Source of the DNA: Gemmatimonadales bacterium
GTDB lineage: Bacteria > Gemmatimonadota > Gemmatimonadetes > Longimicrobiales > Gaopeijiaceae
Assembly: GCA_007692605.1 (NCBI GenBank)
Contig: REBS01000108.1
Coordinates: forward strand, 1 to 57,048
Direction: 5' to 3'
Length of the DNA: 57,048 nucleotides
A model generated the notes under the pieces. That model made no database searches, was not told where the DNA came from, and saw nothing but the letters and a program-made list of their open reading frames with translations. Below, one piece after another: positions 1 through 8,672 of the stretch. Each line of letters opens with the position of its first letter. Position 1 is the first letter of the stretch. The position numbers were made by a program, and so were the translations under genes.

Positions 1-941
1 CTCCGGCCGTCGGCGAGGACCCGGGCGAGGAGGCCGAGCGCGTAGGAGTCGGGGTGGTACTGGGGGACTCCGGGCCAGGCGAGCGAGAGCTGCGGAAGCT
101 GGGCCAGGCGGTCCTCGTGCATCAGCCGACGGGTCTCGTCGAGCCGGACCTCGGGGGGCTCGGGCGTCTCGGGGGTCGGACGCGCCGGAATCTCGGCGAA
201 GTAGCGCTCGATCCAGGCGCGCGTCTGGGGAATGTCGATGTCGCCGGCCACCACCAGCGTCGCGTTGTTGGGCCCGTACCAGCGGTCGTGGAAGGTGTGG
301 ACATCGTCGAGGGTCGCCGCGTCGAGGTCCTCGAGGGAGCCGATCACCTGCCACCGGTAGGGGTGGCCATCGGGATACAGCGCCCGGTCGAGCACGAAGT
401 TCAGGTGGCCGTAGGGCTGGTTGTCGACCCCCTGGCGCTTCTCGTTCTTGACCACCTGCTTCTCTTTGGCCAGGACGTCGTCGGTGACGGTGTTGATGAA
501 GAAGCCCACCTTGTCGGCCTCGGCCCAGAGCACCTTCTCGAGGGCGTCGCGCGGGACCACCTCGAAGTAGTTCGTACGGTCGCGGTTGGTGGAGCCGTTC
601 GTGGAACTGCCCACGCGGGTCATCAGTCGATCGAGCCCTCCCGGTCCCAGGTTCTCGGAATCGAGGAAGAAGAGGTGCTCGAAGAGGTGCGCGAAGCCGG
701 TTCGACCCTCGACCTCGCGAGCCGATCCCACGTGATAGGTCAGGGCGACCGCCGCGACCGGGTCGGAGCGATCCACGTGAAGGACCACCCGCATCCCGTT
801 CGCCATCTCGTATTCCTCGAAGGGGAGGTCGATCGCGTCGGAGGCCGGGCCTCCTTCGGACGGCTCGCAGGCCGCCAGCGCAAGGAGGGTGAGCGGGAGC
901 GCCAGGAGGGCGAAATGGGACCCGGGATGGAGACGGTTCAT
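1..941 (-). CDS. M16 family zinc peptidase lipoprotein, N-terminal part (runs off left edge)
   Basis: The frame begins at the ATG at 941 and is open to base 1, giving 313 visible residues; the C-terminal part lies outside the window. A lipoprotein signal peptide ends at Cys25 (ALAAC). The inverted zinc motif HLFEH (HxxEH) lies at about residues 85-89, and an acidic stretch (KNEKRQ) follows at roughly the spacing expected for the third zinc ligand of pitrilysin/insulinase-type peptidases. Substrate cannot be predicted beyond peptide or small-protein turnover at the envelope. Members usually carry a second, inactive M16 domain or a partner gene, which would lie to the left. It diverges from the aconitase gene across a 150-bp region. 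Confidence 0.85.
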   Translation of the reverse strand, partial: MNRLHPGSHFALLALPLTLLALAACEPSEGGPASDAIDLPFEEYEMANGMRVVLHVDRSDPVAAVALTYHVGSAREVEGRTGFAHLFEHLFFLDSENLGPGGLDRLMTRVGSSTNGSTNRDRTNYFEVVPRDALEKVLWAEADKVGFFINTVTDDVLAKEKQVVKNEKRQGVDNQPYGHLNFVLDRALYPDGHPYRWQVIGSLEDLDAATLDDVHTFHDRWYGPNNATLVVAGDIDIPQTRAWIERYFAEIPARPTPETPEPPEVRLDETRRLMHEDRLAQLPQLSLAWPGVPQYHPDSYALGLLARVLADGR

Positions 942-1028
942 GGGCTCGCGGAGTGAGGGTGCGGAGGCGAATCTGGGCACTGCACAAGATAATCGTCGCC
1001 CTCACCGTGGGGAACGCCGCTTCCGGTT

Positions 1029-1040
1029 TCCGGTACCGGA
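1029..1040. promoter_or_regulatory. perfect 12-bp palindrome between M16 gene and acn
   Basis: TCCGGTACCGGA is a perfect palindrome lying 52 bp before the aconitase start in the divergent intergenic region. It is a possible operator. Nothing links it to a known regulator, and GC-rich DNA yields such palindromes by chance. A GATAAT hexamer at 988-993 could be a -10 element, but no convincing -35 partner is present. Confidence 0.2.
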
Positions 1041-1091
1041 GTTCGGACTGTGCGAACGCCTCCGGATCATCCAAAGCGAGGAGACCCGAGC

Positions 1092-3035
1092 ATGAACGTC
1101 ACGCGACAGCTCATCCGCGATCACCTGATGGAAGGGGAGATGGTCGCCGGCGAGGAGATCGGCCTGCGCATCGACCAGACCCTGACGCAGGACGCCACGG
1201 GGACGCTCGTGATGCTCGAGCTCGAGGCGATGGGGCTGGACCGGGTGAAGACGGAGCTCTCGGCCCAGTACGTGGACCACAACCTGATCCAGGCGGACCA
1301 CAAGAACCCCGACGACCACCTCTTTCTCGAGAGCGCGGCCGCCCGCTTCGGACTCTGGTACTCCCGGCCCGGAAACGGGGTGAGCCATCCGGTGCACCAG
1401 GAGCACTTCGGCAAGCCGGGGCGGACGCTGCTCGGGTCCGACAGCCATACGCCGGCGGCGGGGGCGATCGGGATGCTCGCGATCGGAGCCGGGGGGATCG
1501 AGGTGGCGCTGGCCATGGCCGGAGAGCCCTTCCGGATGCGGATGCCGGAGGTGATGGGGGTGCGACTCACCGGACAGCTTCCGGACTGGGTGAGTGCCAA
1601 GGACGTCATCCTCGAGATGCTCCGGCGCCACGGGGTGGATGGTGGCGTGAACAGGGTGGTCGAGTACTACGGGCCTGGTCTCGAGAGCCTGTCGGCGATG
1701 GATCGGCACGTGATCGCGAACATGGGCACGGAACTGGGGGCCACGACCTCGGTGTTTCCGTCCGATGACGAGGTGCGCCGCTTCCTTCGCCGCCAGCGTC
1801 GCGAGGAGGACTGGAGCGAGTGGGTGGCCGGCGAGGATGCCGAGTACGACCACCACGACGAGATCGATCTCTCCAAGCTGGTGCCGCTGATCGCGTTGCC
1901 ATCCTCGCCCGGCAATGTCGTTCCCGTGAGCGAGGTGGCCGGACGCGAGATCTACCAGTCCTACCTGGGGTCGTCGGCGAATCCGGGGCTTCGGGACTTC
2001 GCGGTGCCCGCCATGATCGTCGAGGGGCGAAAGGCGGCCTCGTCCGTCTCTTTCGATGTGAATCCGACCTCGCGGCAGCTCCTCGAGACGCTGACGCGGG
2101 AGGGCTATCTGTGGAGTCTCATTCGTGCGGGGGCCCGGCTTCACCAGGCCGGGTGCAACGGGTGCATCGGGATGGGACAGGCGCCGGCCACGGGCCGAAA
2201 CTCGCTGCGCACCGTACCCCGGAATTTCCCCGGCCGCTCCGGGACCCGCGAGGACTCGGTCTACCTGTGCAGCCCCGAGACCGCGACGGTCTCGGCGCTG
2301 CGTGGGGTGATTACCGACCCGCGGGAGTTGGGCGACGAGATGGAGTACCCGCGGTTCCGGGAGCCCGAGGAGCCCCCGATCAATCGGGAGCTCCTGGTCG
2401 CGCCCCCGGACGAGGGGGAGCGTGCGGAGCTCGTGAAGGGACCGAACATCCATGCGCTCCCCGACCTGGATCCCCTGGCCGAGGAGCTCGAGGGCCCGGT
2501 TCTGCTCAAGGTGGGAGACGACATCTCGACCGACGAGATCCTCCCGGCGGGGACCGAGGTGCTCCCTTTCCGCTCGAACATTCCCGCGATCTCGCGTTTC
2601 ACCTTCGGCCAGATCGACGAACACTACTGGGAGCGGGCCGAGGAATTCCAGCAGGAGGGGCACATGCTGGTGGGGGGAGAAAACTACGGCCAGGGCTCCT
2701 CTCGAGAGCATGCGGCCCTCGCACCCCGGTACCTTGGTGTGACCGCGGTCATCGCAAAGAGCTTTGCCCGGATCTACGCGCAGAACCTGGCCAACTTCGG
2801 GATCCTGCCCCTCCTCTTCGTCGACCCGGGTGACTACGACGGGGTGGCCCAGGAGGACCGCCTCCGGATCCGGGGGGTGCGGACCGCGCTCGAAGAGGGC
2901 CGGGACACCCTCGAGGTCGAGAACCTGGATCGGGACGACCGCTTCGAGGTGAGCCACGCCCTGAGCTCCCGACAGCGGGAGATGGTCCTGGCCGGGAGCG
3001 TGCTGAACCTGTACCGGGAGCGAAATGAGAACTGA
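1092..3035 (+). CDS. acn: aconitate hydratase, Aquifex-type
   Basis: The 647-residue protein interconverts citrate and isocitrate in the TCA cycle. The start at 1092 is preferred because GCGAGGAG lies just upstream. The aconitase core is followed by the swivel domain with GDDISTDEI and GSSREHAA. Iron-sulfur ligands visible are C355 and C358 (GCNGCIGMG). At the place where most family members have the first cluster cysteine (GSCTN) this protein reads GSSAN, with Ser295 at the Cys position. Cys393 in YLCSPETA may supply the third ligand, as I recall for the short Aquifex-type enzymes. The length fits that subfamily rather than the ~890-residue AcnA. The 3' end overlaps ftsH by 11 bp, so the two are probably cotranscribed. 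Isocitrate dehydrogenase is at 53 kb. Confidence 0.93.
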   Translation: MNVTRQLIRDHLMEGEMVAGEEIGLRIDQTLTQDATGTLVMLELEAMGLDRVKTELSAQYVDHNLIQADHKNPDDHLFLESAAARFGLWYSRPGNGVSHPVHQEHFGKPGRTLLGSDSHTPAAGAIGMLAIGAGGIEVALAMAGEPFRMRMPEVMGVRLTGQLPDWVSAKDVILEMLRRHGVDGGVNRVVEYYGPGLESLSAMDRHVIANMGTELGATTSVFPSDDEVRRFLRRQRREEDWSEWVAGEDAEYDHHDEIDLSKLVPLIALPSSPGNVVPVSEVAGREIYQSYLGSSANPGLRDFAVPAMIVEGRKAASSVSFDVNPTSRQLLETLTREGYLWSLIRAGARLHQAGCNGCIGMGQAPATGRNSLRTVPRNFPGRSGTREDSVYLCSPETATVSALRGVITDPRELGDEMEYPRFREPEEPPINRELLVAPPDEGERAELVKGPNIHALPDLDPLAEELEGPVLLKVGDDISTDEILPAGTEVLPFRSNIPAISRFTFGQIDEHYWERAEEFQQEGHMLVGGENYGQGSSREHAALAPRYLGVTAVIAKSFARIYAQNLANFGILPLLFVDPGDYDGVAQEDRLRIRGVRTALEEGRDTLEVENLDRDDRFEVSHALSSRQREMVLAGSVLNLYRERNEN

Positions 3036-4899
3036 CCCGACGCCGGGGTCCTCGGGGGACCGCCCCACGCCCCCACCCGACTTCGTCCGCCGGCGACGGC
3101 TGATCTGGGTGCTGATCCTGACGGGCCTCTTCCTGTGGATCTGGATGCCTCTCCTGGAGCGCGAGGAGTGGGTGCCGGTCGACTACACGACCTTCCTGGA
3201 GCACGTCGAGGAGGGACGGGTCGAGCGGGTGCTCCTCGAGGGAGACGAGATCCGCGCGACGCTGGCCGATACCGTCGAGACCGAGGTCCCCGATCTGGAC
3301 GAGCCCGTTCGGTATCGACGGCTGTCGACCTGGGTGCCGGCCATGGGCGACGATCGGCTTCTCGGGCTGCTGGACGAGCAGGGCGTCGAGATCCAGACCG
3401 AGCCGGAGTCCGACTTCTCGTGGTGGTGGATCGCCCTGTACGCTCTCCCCGCACTCTTCATCCTCTTCTTCTTCCTGTACTTCATTCGCCGGATGCAGGC
3501 GCAGGGGCAGCAGATGATGTCGGTGGGGAAGAGCACCGCGAAGTCCTACGAGCGGACCGACGAGGCCACCACCTTCGACGACGTGGCCGGCCAGGAGGCG
3601 GCGAAGCGCGAGGTGCAGGAGCTGATTGCGTTTCTCCGGGATCCGAGCCGGTTCGAGAAGCTCGGGGGCGAGATCCCCACCGGGTTCCTTCTGGTGGGGC
3701 CCCCGGGGACCGGAAAGACGCTCCTGGCGCGGGCCATCGCCGGCGAGGCGGATGTCCCCTTCTTTCACGTCTCCGGGTCGGACTTCATGGAGATGCTGGT
3801 GGGGGTGGGTGCTTCGCGGGTCCGTAATCTCTTCGAAGAGGCGAAGTCGGCCGCGCCCTCGATCGTCTTCATCGACGAGCTCGACTCGATCGGTCGAAAG
3901 CGGGGTGCGGGGCTGGGTGGCGGGCACGACGAGCGGGAGCAGACCCTGAACCAGTTGCTCTCGGAGCTCGACGGATTCGAGCCGAACTCGGGCGTGGTGG
4001 TCGTGGCCGCGACGAATCGGCCCGATGTGCTCGATCCGGCGCTGTTGAGGCCGGGCCGCTTCGATCGACGGATCACCGTGGATCTGCCCTCGGTCTCGGC
4101 CCGCACCGAGATCCTCAAGATCCACGCACGGCAGAAGCCCCTGGATCCGGATGTGGAGCTGGACCAGGTCGCCCGGGGCACCCCCGGGTTCAGCGGGGCG
4201 GACCTGCGCAACCTGCTGAACGAGGCCGCCCTGCTCGCCGCGCGCAAGGAGCGGGAATCGATCTCGATGACCGAGATCGAAGATGCCCGTGACAAGATCC
4301 TGATGGGGCTGGAGCGCGAGGGGATCGTGCTGACCGACGGCGAACGCAGGCACCTGGCCTACCACGAGGCGGGCCACGCGATCCTGGCGGCCACCCTGGA
4401 GCATGCGGATCCACTGCACAAGGTCAGCATCGTACCCCGGGGGCGGGCGATGGGGGTGACCCAGCAGCTTCCCGAGAAGGACCGGTACCTGCACTCCCGC
4501 GAGGAGCTGGACGACCGGCTCGCCGTGATCATGGGGGGACGCGCGGCGGAGGAGCTCGTTCTGGAGACGATCACGAGCGGGGCCGAAGACGACCTGCGGC
4601 AGGCCTCGAACATGGCCCGTCGCATGGTTCTGCACTGGGGGATGAGCGAGAGCTTCGGCCAGGTGGCGCCCTCGGGTGGGCGCGAAGAGGTATTCCTGGG
4701 CGAAGAGATCGCCCAGCGCCGGGACTACAGCGACTCCACCGCGCGCGAGCTCGATACCGAGGTGCGCCGGATCATCGACGAGGCCTACGAGCGGGCGAAG
4801 GCGCAGCTCGAGGAACACCGCGACGCCCTCGACGCCCTGGTCGAGATCCTCCTGGACGAGGAAGAGGTCGATGGCGACCGGGTGCGCGAGCTGATCTGA
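3025..4899 (+). CDS. ftsH: ATP-dependent zinc metalloprotease FtsH
   Basis: The 624-residue membrane-anchored AAA+ protease degrades misfolded and regulatory membrane proteins. Order: a first transmembrane segment (about 26-45), a periplasmic FtsH-ext domain, a second transmembrane segment (about 134-153), the AAA domain with Walker A GPPGTGKT at 225-232, Walker B FIDELD, an arginine-finger region (RPGRFDRR), then the M41 peptidase domain with HEAGH at 447-451 and the distal acidic ligand in SGAEDD. All catalytic elements are intact. The ATG lies inside the last codons of acn, implying translational coupling. The C-terminus is short after the protease domain, without the long charged tail seen in some species. 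Confidence 0.96.
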   Translation: MRTDPTPGSSGDRPTPPPDFVRRRRLIWVLILTGLFLWIWMPLLEREEWVPVDYTTFLEHVEEGRVERVLLEGDEIRATLADTVETEVPDLDEPVRYRRLSTWVPAMGDDRLLGLLDEQGVEIQTEPESDFSWWWIALYALPALFILFFFLYFIRRMQAQGQQMMSVGKSTAKSYERTDEATTFDDVAGQEAAKREVQELIAFLRDPSRFEKLGGEIPTGFLLVGPPGTGKTLLARAIAGEADVPFFHVSGSDFMEMLVGVGASRVRNLFEEAKSAAPSIVFIDELDSIGRKRGAGLGGGHDEREQTLNQLLSELDGFEPNSGVVVVAATNRPDVLDPALLRPGRFDRRITVDLPSVSARTEILKIHARQKPLDPDVELDQVARGTPGFSGADLRNLLNEAALLAARKERESISMTEIEDARDKILMGLEREGIVLTDGERRHLAYHEAGHAILAATLEHADPLHKVSIVPRGRAMGVTQQLPEKDRYLHSREELDDRLAVIMGGRAAEELVLETITSGAEDDLRQASNMARRMVLHWGMSESFGQVAPSGGREEVFLGEEIAQRRDYSDSTARELDTEVRRIIDEAYERAKAQLEEHRDALDALVEILLDEEEVDGDRVRELI

Positions 4900-5074
4900 G
4901 GCGAGCCGGCGCCGGACTCTGGCCGTTGCGGCCCCCGGTCCCATCCGGCCTCAGCCGTCCCGGGACGCCACCATCCATCGCGTTCCCCGCACTCATCCGG
5001 CTGCCCCATGAGGCTGTCCGATCCCGCCATGGCGGGCCGCGGCGTTGGGCGTGAGGCTTCAGCAGGGCCATGGA

Positions 5075-5096
5075 AAGGGTACAGGACGGTACCCTT
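5075..5096. repeat. perfect 8-bp inverted repeat (hairpin)
   Basis: AAGGGTAC and GTACCCTT are separated by AGGACG. The stem lies 176 bp after ftsH and is not followed by a T run, so it may be a weak terminator or an operator rather than a classical intrinsic terminator. Confidence 0.35.
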
Positions 5097-5136
5097 GGCG
5101 ACCGATGCGGAACGCGTTCGGTTTTTTTGGGGAGAG

Positions 5137-5322
5137 CGGTGCATAACGCTGATCGGGCCGCCACGCTCGGCCTCGCGTCCTGCGAAAGGCACCACCACGG
5201 TGCAAAACGCTGACCACGCCCGTGCGCTTCAGGTCGCAAGCAGCGAAGTGCACCACCATGGTGTCTTTTGCTGCATCCGATGCGAGATCGCTGCTTCCCT
5301 GCAGCAGAAAGCACCATGATGG
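5137..5322. repeat. cluster of four degenerate palindromic repeat units
   Basis: Four related units share a CACCA(C/T)GGTG-like core. Unit 1 (5137-5153) reads GGTGCATAACGCTGATC. Unit 2 (5182-5214) contains CACCACCACGGTGCAAAACG. Unit 3 (5250-5275) contains the perfect palindrome CACCATGGTG at 5254-5263 followed by TCTTTTGCTGCA. Unit 4 (5300-5322) is an inverted copy of unit 3, with 19 of 23 bases matching. Units 3 and 4 can fold into one long hairpin with a 24-nt loop. Units 2 and 3 are also each imperfect palindromes. The cluster ends 34 bp before the start of the AbiEi/DUF559 gene, so it may be an operator for that gene or a REP-like repeat tied to it. Confidence 0.6.
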
Positions 5323-5356
5323 CGCGCAGGTCGAAGTCGAAGGCAGGAGGAGTTCG

Positions 5357-6334
5357 ATGACGGCAGGATCGCGAGGGGAGCCCGCGGACCGGCGGGTGCA
5401 CGAATTGGCGGCACGCCAGCACGGCGTGGTCACGTCTGCACAGCTCCAGGGCGCCGGGGTGTCCCGGCGGATGATCCAGCGGCGTGCCGAGACGGGGCGC
5501 TACGTCCGGATGCATCGGGGCGTCTACCGGGTGGGACCCGTCGCTGCTCCGAGGGCCGGAGAGATCGCCGCGGTGCTGGCGGTCGGAAGGGGGGCCTGTC
5601 TGAGTCATCGCTCCGCGGCGTCCCTGTGGGGCCTCCTCCCGCGGAATCCGCGAGGAGAGGAGCCCGAGGTCCTCGTCGCGCGCAGGGGGGTCCGGCAACC
5701 GTCCGGAGGTGGCTACCTGCTACGCCACACGGGTTCCCTGCCGGATCGCGACCGTACCGCACGCTTCAAAATTCCGGTAACCGCGCCCGAGCGCACCGTG
5801 GTGGACCTTGCAGCACAGGCGACCGGGGTGGGATACGGCCCGACGCATCGGCGCGCCGTGACACGGCGCGACCTTGAACAAGCCATCGCGACGGCGCACC
5901 GGAAGCGAAGGCTCAGTCTGGATGGACTCCGTGCTCGTATCGAGGCCGCGCCGGGCCGTGCCGGGACGAGGATCCTCCGGGAGATGCTCGAAATCGAGCG
6001 GGGACCGAGCTTCACCCGATCCGAGGCGGAACAGCAGCTCACGGAGCTGATCCGACGTGCCGGAATCCCGGCGCCCGAACCGAACGTCTGGGTCGAGGGA
6101 TATGAACTGGACCTGTTCTGGCGACGAGAAAGACTCGCCGTCGAGGTCGACGGGTACGAGTTCCATCGAGGCCGGTCCCCCTTCGAGGGCGATCGCGCAC
6201 GCGATTCCGTCCTTGCGGCGAGGGGGATCCAGGTGGCCCGGTTCACGGCGAGGCGAATCGCCGAGGACCCCCTCGTGGTGATCGCCGAGCTGGGTCAGGT
6301 GCTTGGACGGAGAGCGCAGGAACGCGGGGTCTGA
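5357..6334 (+). CDS. AbiEi-type antitoxin domain / DUF559 endonuclease-like protein
   Basis: The start at 5357 follows a strong AGGAGGAG site; the frame is open further upstream but only through the repeats. Of 325 residues, the N-terminal ~55 look like the winged-helix domain of type IV AbiEi antitoxins (HGVVTSAQL, then YVRMHRGVYRVGP). The middle resembles the AbiEi C-terminal fold (PERTVVDLA). The C-terminal ~110 residues are a DUF559/Vsr-like PD-(D/E)xK fold with YELDLFW and VEVDGYEFH, then RDSVLAARG. No AbiEii toxin partner lies next to it. The family is common in Actinobacteria and its function is unknown; DNA binding plus a nuclease fold is inference from the domains. The next gene is convergent, 10 bp away. 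Confidence 0.8.
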   Translation: MTAGSRGEPADRRVHELAARQHGVVTSAQLQGAGVSRRMIQRRAETGRYVRMHRGVYRVGPVAAPRAGEIAAVLAVGRGACLSHRSAASLWGLLPRNPRGEEPEVLVARRGVRQPSGGGYLLRHTGSLPDRDRTARFKIPVTAPERTVVDLAAQATGVGYGPTHRRAVTRRDLEQAIATAHRKRRLSLDGLRARIEAAPGRAGTRILREMLEIERGPSFTRSEAEQQLTELIRRAGIPAPEPNVWVEGYELDLFWRRERLAVEVDGYEFHRGRSPFEGDRARDSVLAARGIQVARFTARRIAEDPLVVIAELGQVLGRRAQERGV

Positions 6335-6353
6335 CGGGCCGCGGTTACCCGTC
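6333..6353. terminator. possible bidirectional hairpin between convergent genes
   Basis: GACGGG and CCCGTC, separated by nine bases, span both stop codons of the convergent pair at 6334 and 6345. There is no T run. It could act on both transcripts, but a 6-bp stem is weak evidence. Confidence 0.25.
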
Positions 6354-7166
6354 GGAGAGGAGGGTCGCGAGTTCCTCTCCCAGGTGCTCTTCGAGGAGGG
6401 ACCGGTAACGTTCGCTCGCCGTATAGCCCTCTCCCTCGTCGAAGAAGGCCTCGATGTCGGGACCCCACTCCGAGTCCAGGGGGAAGATGACGCCGAACTG
6501 CTCCGAGGCGTCGTCGCCCACCTCGTGCCGCCGCAGGGCGTGTCCCGCGGAGCGCGCCCGCCAGTAGTTGTAGACGTCGATATACCCGAAGTAGCCGTCG
6601 CCCGAGGCCAGCAGGCTCACCAACTCGTCGTTCGACGAGACCTCGCGCATGGGCATCTCGGGGAGGTGCTCGTCGCGGATCGCCAGCAGACGCTCCTCGT
6701 GGAGGGTGCCGGGGTAGGGGAGGCCGGTGAGCCCCTGGAAGGCCTCTCCGATCTCGTCCATGCTGGACAGCTCCGGCACGTTCTCGTGCGTCACGAGCAC
6801 GGCCACATTGTTCAGGTAGGGGGGCGAGAACTGCAGTTCGTCGCGCCGGGCTTCGGTGATGGTCACGTTTCCGATGCCGAAGACCGCACCGCTGGACTCC
6901 CGGACCATCTGGTAGAAGGTGGCCCACTCGGGCTCCTCGACCCACTCGATCTCGACCTCGACTCCGCGTTCGCGCTCGACGAACGCCGCGAAGTCGCGGA
7001 GGAGCTCGACGGTGACCCCGGTCAACTCACCGTCGTCGTCAAGGTACGCGAAGCCGCTCGAGGGCACGTACATATAGGTGAACTCGATGGGGGCGTCGGG
7101 TGCGTCGGACGTCTCGCCGCAGCCGGCGAGGAGGGCGAAGGCGAAGAGGAGGAGAAATCGGGGCAT
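6345..7166 (-). CDS. family 3 extracellular solute-binding lipoprotein
   Basis: The 273-residue protein has a lipoprotein signal ending at Cys16 (LLAGC) and the architecture of SBP_bac_3 proteins: ligand-binding lobe 1 with LTGVTVELLRDFA, then GIGNVTITEARR and a hinge followed by FSPPYLNNVAVLV, which matches the typical FSxPY signature. Such proteins bind amino acids or small polar solutes for an ABC importer, or act as sensors or as catalytically altered relatives. No permease or ATPase gene is nearby, so transport is not assured. The C-terminal EEHLGEELATLLSDG looks like a helix. It diverges from the aldolase gene. Confidence 0.8.
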   Translation of the reverse strand: MPRFLLLFAFALLAGCGETSDAPDAPIEFTYMYVPSSGFAYLDDDGELTGVTVELLRDFAAFVERERGVEVEIEWVEEPEWATFYQMVRESSGAVFGIGNVTITEARRDELQFSPPYLNNVAVLVTHENVPELSSMDEIGEAFQGLTGLPYPGTLHEERLLAIRDEHLPEMPMREVSSNDELVSLLASGDGYFGYIDVYNYWRARSAGHALRRHEVGDDASEQFGVIFPLDSEWGPDIEAFFDEGEGYTASERYRSLLEEHLGEELATLLSDG

Positions 7167-7242
7167 CGTCAGGTCCGGATCGAGTGGGGACGGGAAACTC
7201 CGGGATCAGGATAATGGGCTCGCGTCGGAGGCAACAGGGGAT

Positions 7243-7302
7243 GTGGGCTGGTGCCCACGCGCGAATCTTGCAATGATTTTCCATCGCTGGATCGAGTCCA
7301 GC
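7243..7302. repeat. two small hairpins upstream of fba
   Basis: GTGGGC-TGGT-GCCCAC (7243-7258) and GCTGGA-TCGAG-TCCAGC (7286-7302) are two perfect 6-bp stems in the divergent region upstream of the aldolase start at 7348. The second is 45 bp from the start codon and could lie in the 5' leader. A regulatory role is speculative. Confidence 0.3.
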
Positions 7303-7347
7303 CACCGAACCCCCATTTCCGAGACCCGACGCCCGGAGGCCTCCTCA

Positions 7348-8313
7348 ATGATCGTGACCACCCGTGAACTTTTCGATATCGCCTACGGACGCTTCGCCGT
7401 GGGGGCGTACAACATCAACAACATGGAGCAGGCACTCGGGCTCTTCGAGGGGCACGAGCGGGCCGAGGCGCCCTTCATCGTCCAGCTCTCGAAGGGGGCC
7501 CGCGGGTACGCCGGGGTCCGGATGCTCGAGGCGATCCTGAAGGCCGCCGAAGAGAGTTATCCCGAGGCGGTCTTCGCGGTGCACCTGGATCATGGCGACG
7601 AGGAGACATGCTACGATGCGATCGACTCGGGATTCTACAGCTCGGTGATGATCGATGCCTCGCACGATCCCTTCGAGGAGAATGTGGCGGCCACTCGACG
7701 GGTGGTGGAGCGGGCCCACGCCGTGGGGGTGAGCGTCGAGGCCGAGCTCGGCATGCTCGGCGGAGTCGAGGAAGACATACAGGTCGACGAGAAGCACGCG
7801 CAGCTCACCGACCCCGAAGAGGCCGAGGCCTTCGTGGAGCAGTCCGGCTGCGATGCCCTGGCGGTGGCGATCGGGACGAGCCACGGAGCCTACAAGTTCA
7901 GCGGCGGGCAGGGGATCCACTTCGACCGGGTGGAGGAGATCCAGCGGCGGCTCCCGGGATTCCCCCTCGTGATGCACGGATCGAGCTCGGTACCTCGTGA
8001 AGAGGTGGAGCGGATCAATGCCGCGGGCGGCGCGCTGGATCCGTCCGCGAAGGGCGTCGATGTCGAGGAGTTCGCCCGGGCCGTTCCGCTCGGGGTCACG
8101 AAGGTGAACATCGACACGGACGGGCGCCTGGTGTGGACCCGGGTGCATCGGGAGCACTTTCGGGATCACCCCGAGAACTTCGACTTCCGAGGGCCCGGTA
8201 AGGTATTCATGGAAGAGTATGCCCGCTTCATCGAGCACAAGTCCGAGAAACTGCGCTCGAAGGGTGTGGTCGACGAGGTGCGGGCCGCGCTGACCCCGGT
8301 GCCCGTAGACTGA
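7348..8313 (+). CDS. fba: class II fructose-bisphosphate aldolase
   Basis: The 321-residue zinc enzyme cleaves fructose 1,6-bisphosphate into glyceraldehyde 3-phosphate and dihydroxyacetone phosphate. Diagnostic pieces are VGAYNINNME near the N-terminus, AVHLDHGD carrying the catalytic Asp and a zinc His, EAELGMLGGVEED, AIGTSHGAYKF, MHGSSSVP and VTKVNIDTDGR. The ATG at 7348 is the first residue of recognisable family sequence. It has only GGAGGCCTCCTC upstream, so the ribosome site is partly masked by self-complementarity. The frame stays open upstream but without family sequence. It stands alone between a divergent and a convergent gene. Confidence 0.95.
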   Translation: MIVTTRELFDIAYGRFAVGAYNINNMEQALGLFEGHERAEAPFIVQLSKGARGYAGVRMLEAILKAAEESYPEAVFAVHLDHGDEETCYDAIDSGFYSSVMIDASHDPFEENVAATRRVVERAHAVGVSVEAELGMLGGVEEDIQVDEKHAQLTDPEEAEAFVEQSGCDALAVAIGTSHGAYKFSGGQGIHFDRVEEIQRRLPGFPLVMHGSSSVPREEVERINAAGGALDPSAKGVDVEEFARAVPLGVTKVNIDTDGRLVWTRVHREHFRDHPENFDFRGPGKVFMEEYARFIEHKSEKLRSKGVVDEVRAALTPVPVD

Positions 8314-8318
8314 TTCCG

Positions 8319-8672
8319 CTACTCCTCGCCGACCCGGGTGAAGTATCGGTCTTCGAGGCGATAGCGGAAGGTCTCTCCGGGACGGGCCGAGATCGATCGG
8401 GCGAGGGATTGTCGCTGAGGAAGCTCGGCGCGGATCGCGAAGCTCCCCTCGCGCCATGGAATCAGGAATTCGCCGACCTGACCGTTGGGAAGCTGGCCGA
8501 GCCGTTGGCGCGCCCGGTCGCGGATCAGGTAGATCTCGGCCGTCATGCCACTCGCATTTTCAATGACCACGGTCACACCGGGGGCGAAGGGGTCGTACTG
8601 CGAGGGCAGGAAGCACCCGCCGAGCCCGAGGCCCAGGAGGGCGGCTCCGATCAGGAGACCCCGTCGGGTCAC
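8319..8672 (-). CDS. small hypothetical lipoprotein
   Basis: The 117-residue protein starts at a GTG (8672) that overlaps the stop of the upstream serine hydrolase gene as GTGA, so translation is probably coupled. It has a lipoprotein signal ending at Cys20 (LGLGGC). The mature part has alternating strands (TVVIENASGMTAEIYLI, FAIRAELP) suggesting a small beta-sandwich. I do not recognise a named family. A longer upstream frame exists but lies inside the hydrolase gene. It ends 5 bp from the convergent fba gene. Confidence 0.7.
   Translation of the reverse strand: MTRRGLLIGAALLGLGLGGCFLPSQYDPFAPGVTVVIENASGMTAEIYLIRDRARQRLGQLPNGQVGEFLIPWREGSFAIRAELPQRQSLARSISARPGETFRYRLEDRYFTRVGEE

Larger units (their letters stand above)
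4900..5356. other. 457-bp intergenic region with hairpin and palindromic repeats
   Basis: No credible gene lies between ftsH and the AbiEi/DUF559 gene. The left half is unremarkable GC-rich sequence, apart from a perfect inverted repeat at 5075-5096. The right half, 5137-5322, contains the palindromic repeat cluster described separately. Short open frames across the repeats are low-complexity by-products of the repeat and have no ribosome binding site. Confidence 0.7.

Noticed and set aside
2740-2751. TGACCGCGGTCA palindrome as a genome-wide operator (also at 11339, 14663 and 44976)
   Set aside because: These copies lie inside coding sequence, where Thr-Ala-Val-type codons in GC-rich DNA create them. 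Only the copies before tetR are worth testing.
1002-3068. 688-codon open frame antisense to the aconitase gene
   Set aside because: GC-rich codon bias leaves the opposite strand open. The plus-strand frame is a full aconitase, and the antisense translation is rich in His, Arg and Gly with no domain.
2749-4944. 731-codon open frame antisense to ftsH
   Set aside because: A shadow of the intact ftsH gene with low-complexity composition.
5059-5433. short open frames over the palindromic repeats upstream of the AbiEi/DUF559 gene
   Set aside because: They arise from the repeat sequence in several frames on both strands and have no ribosome site or family similarity.
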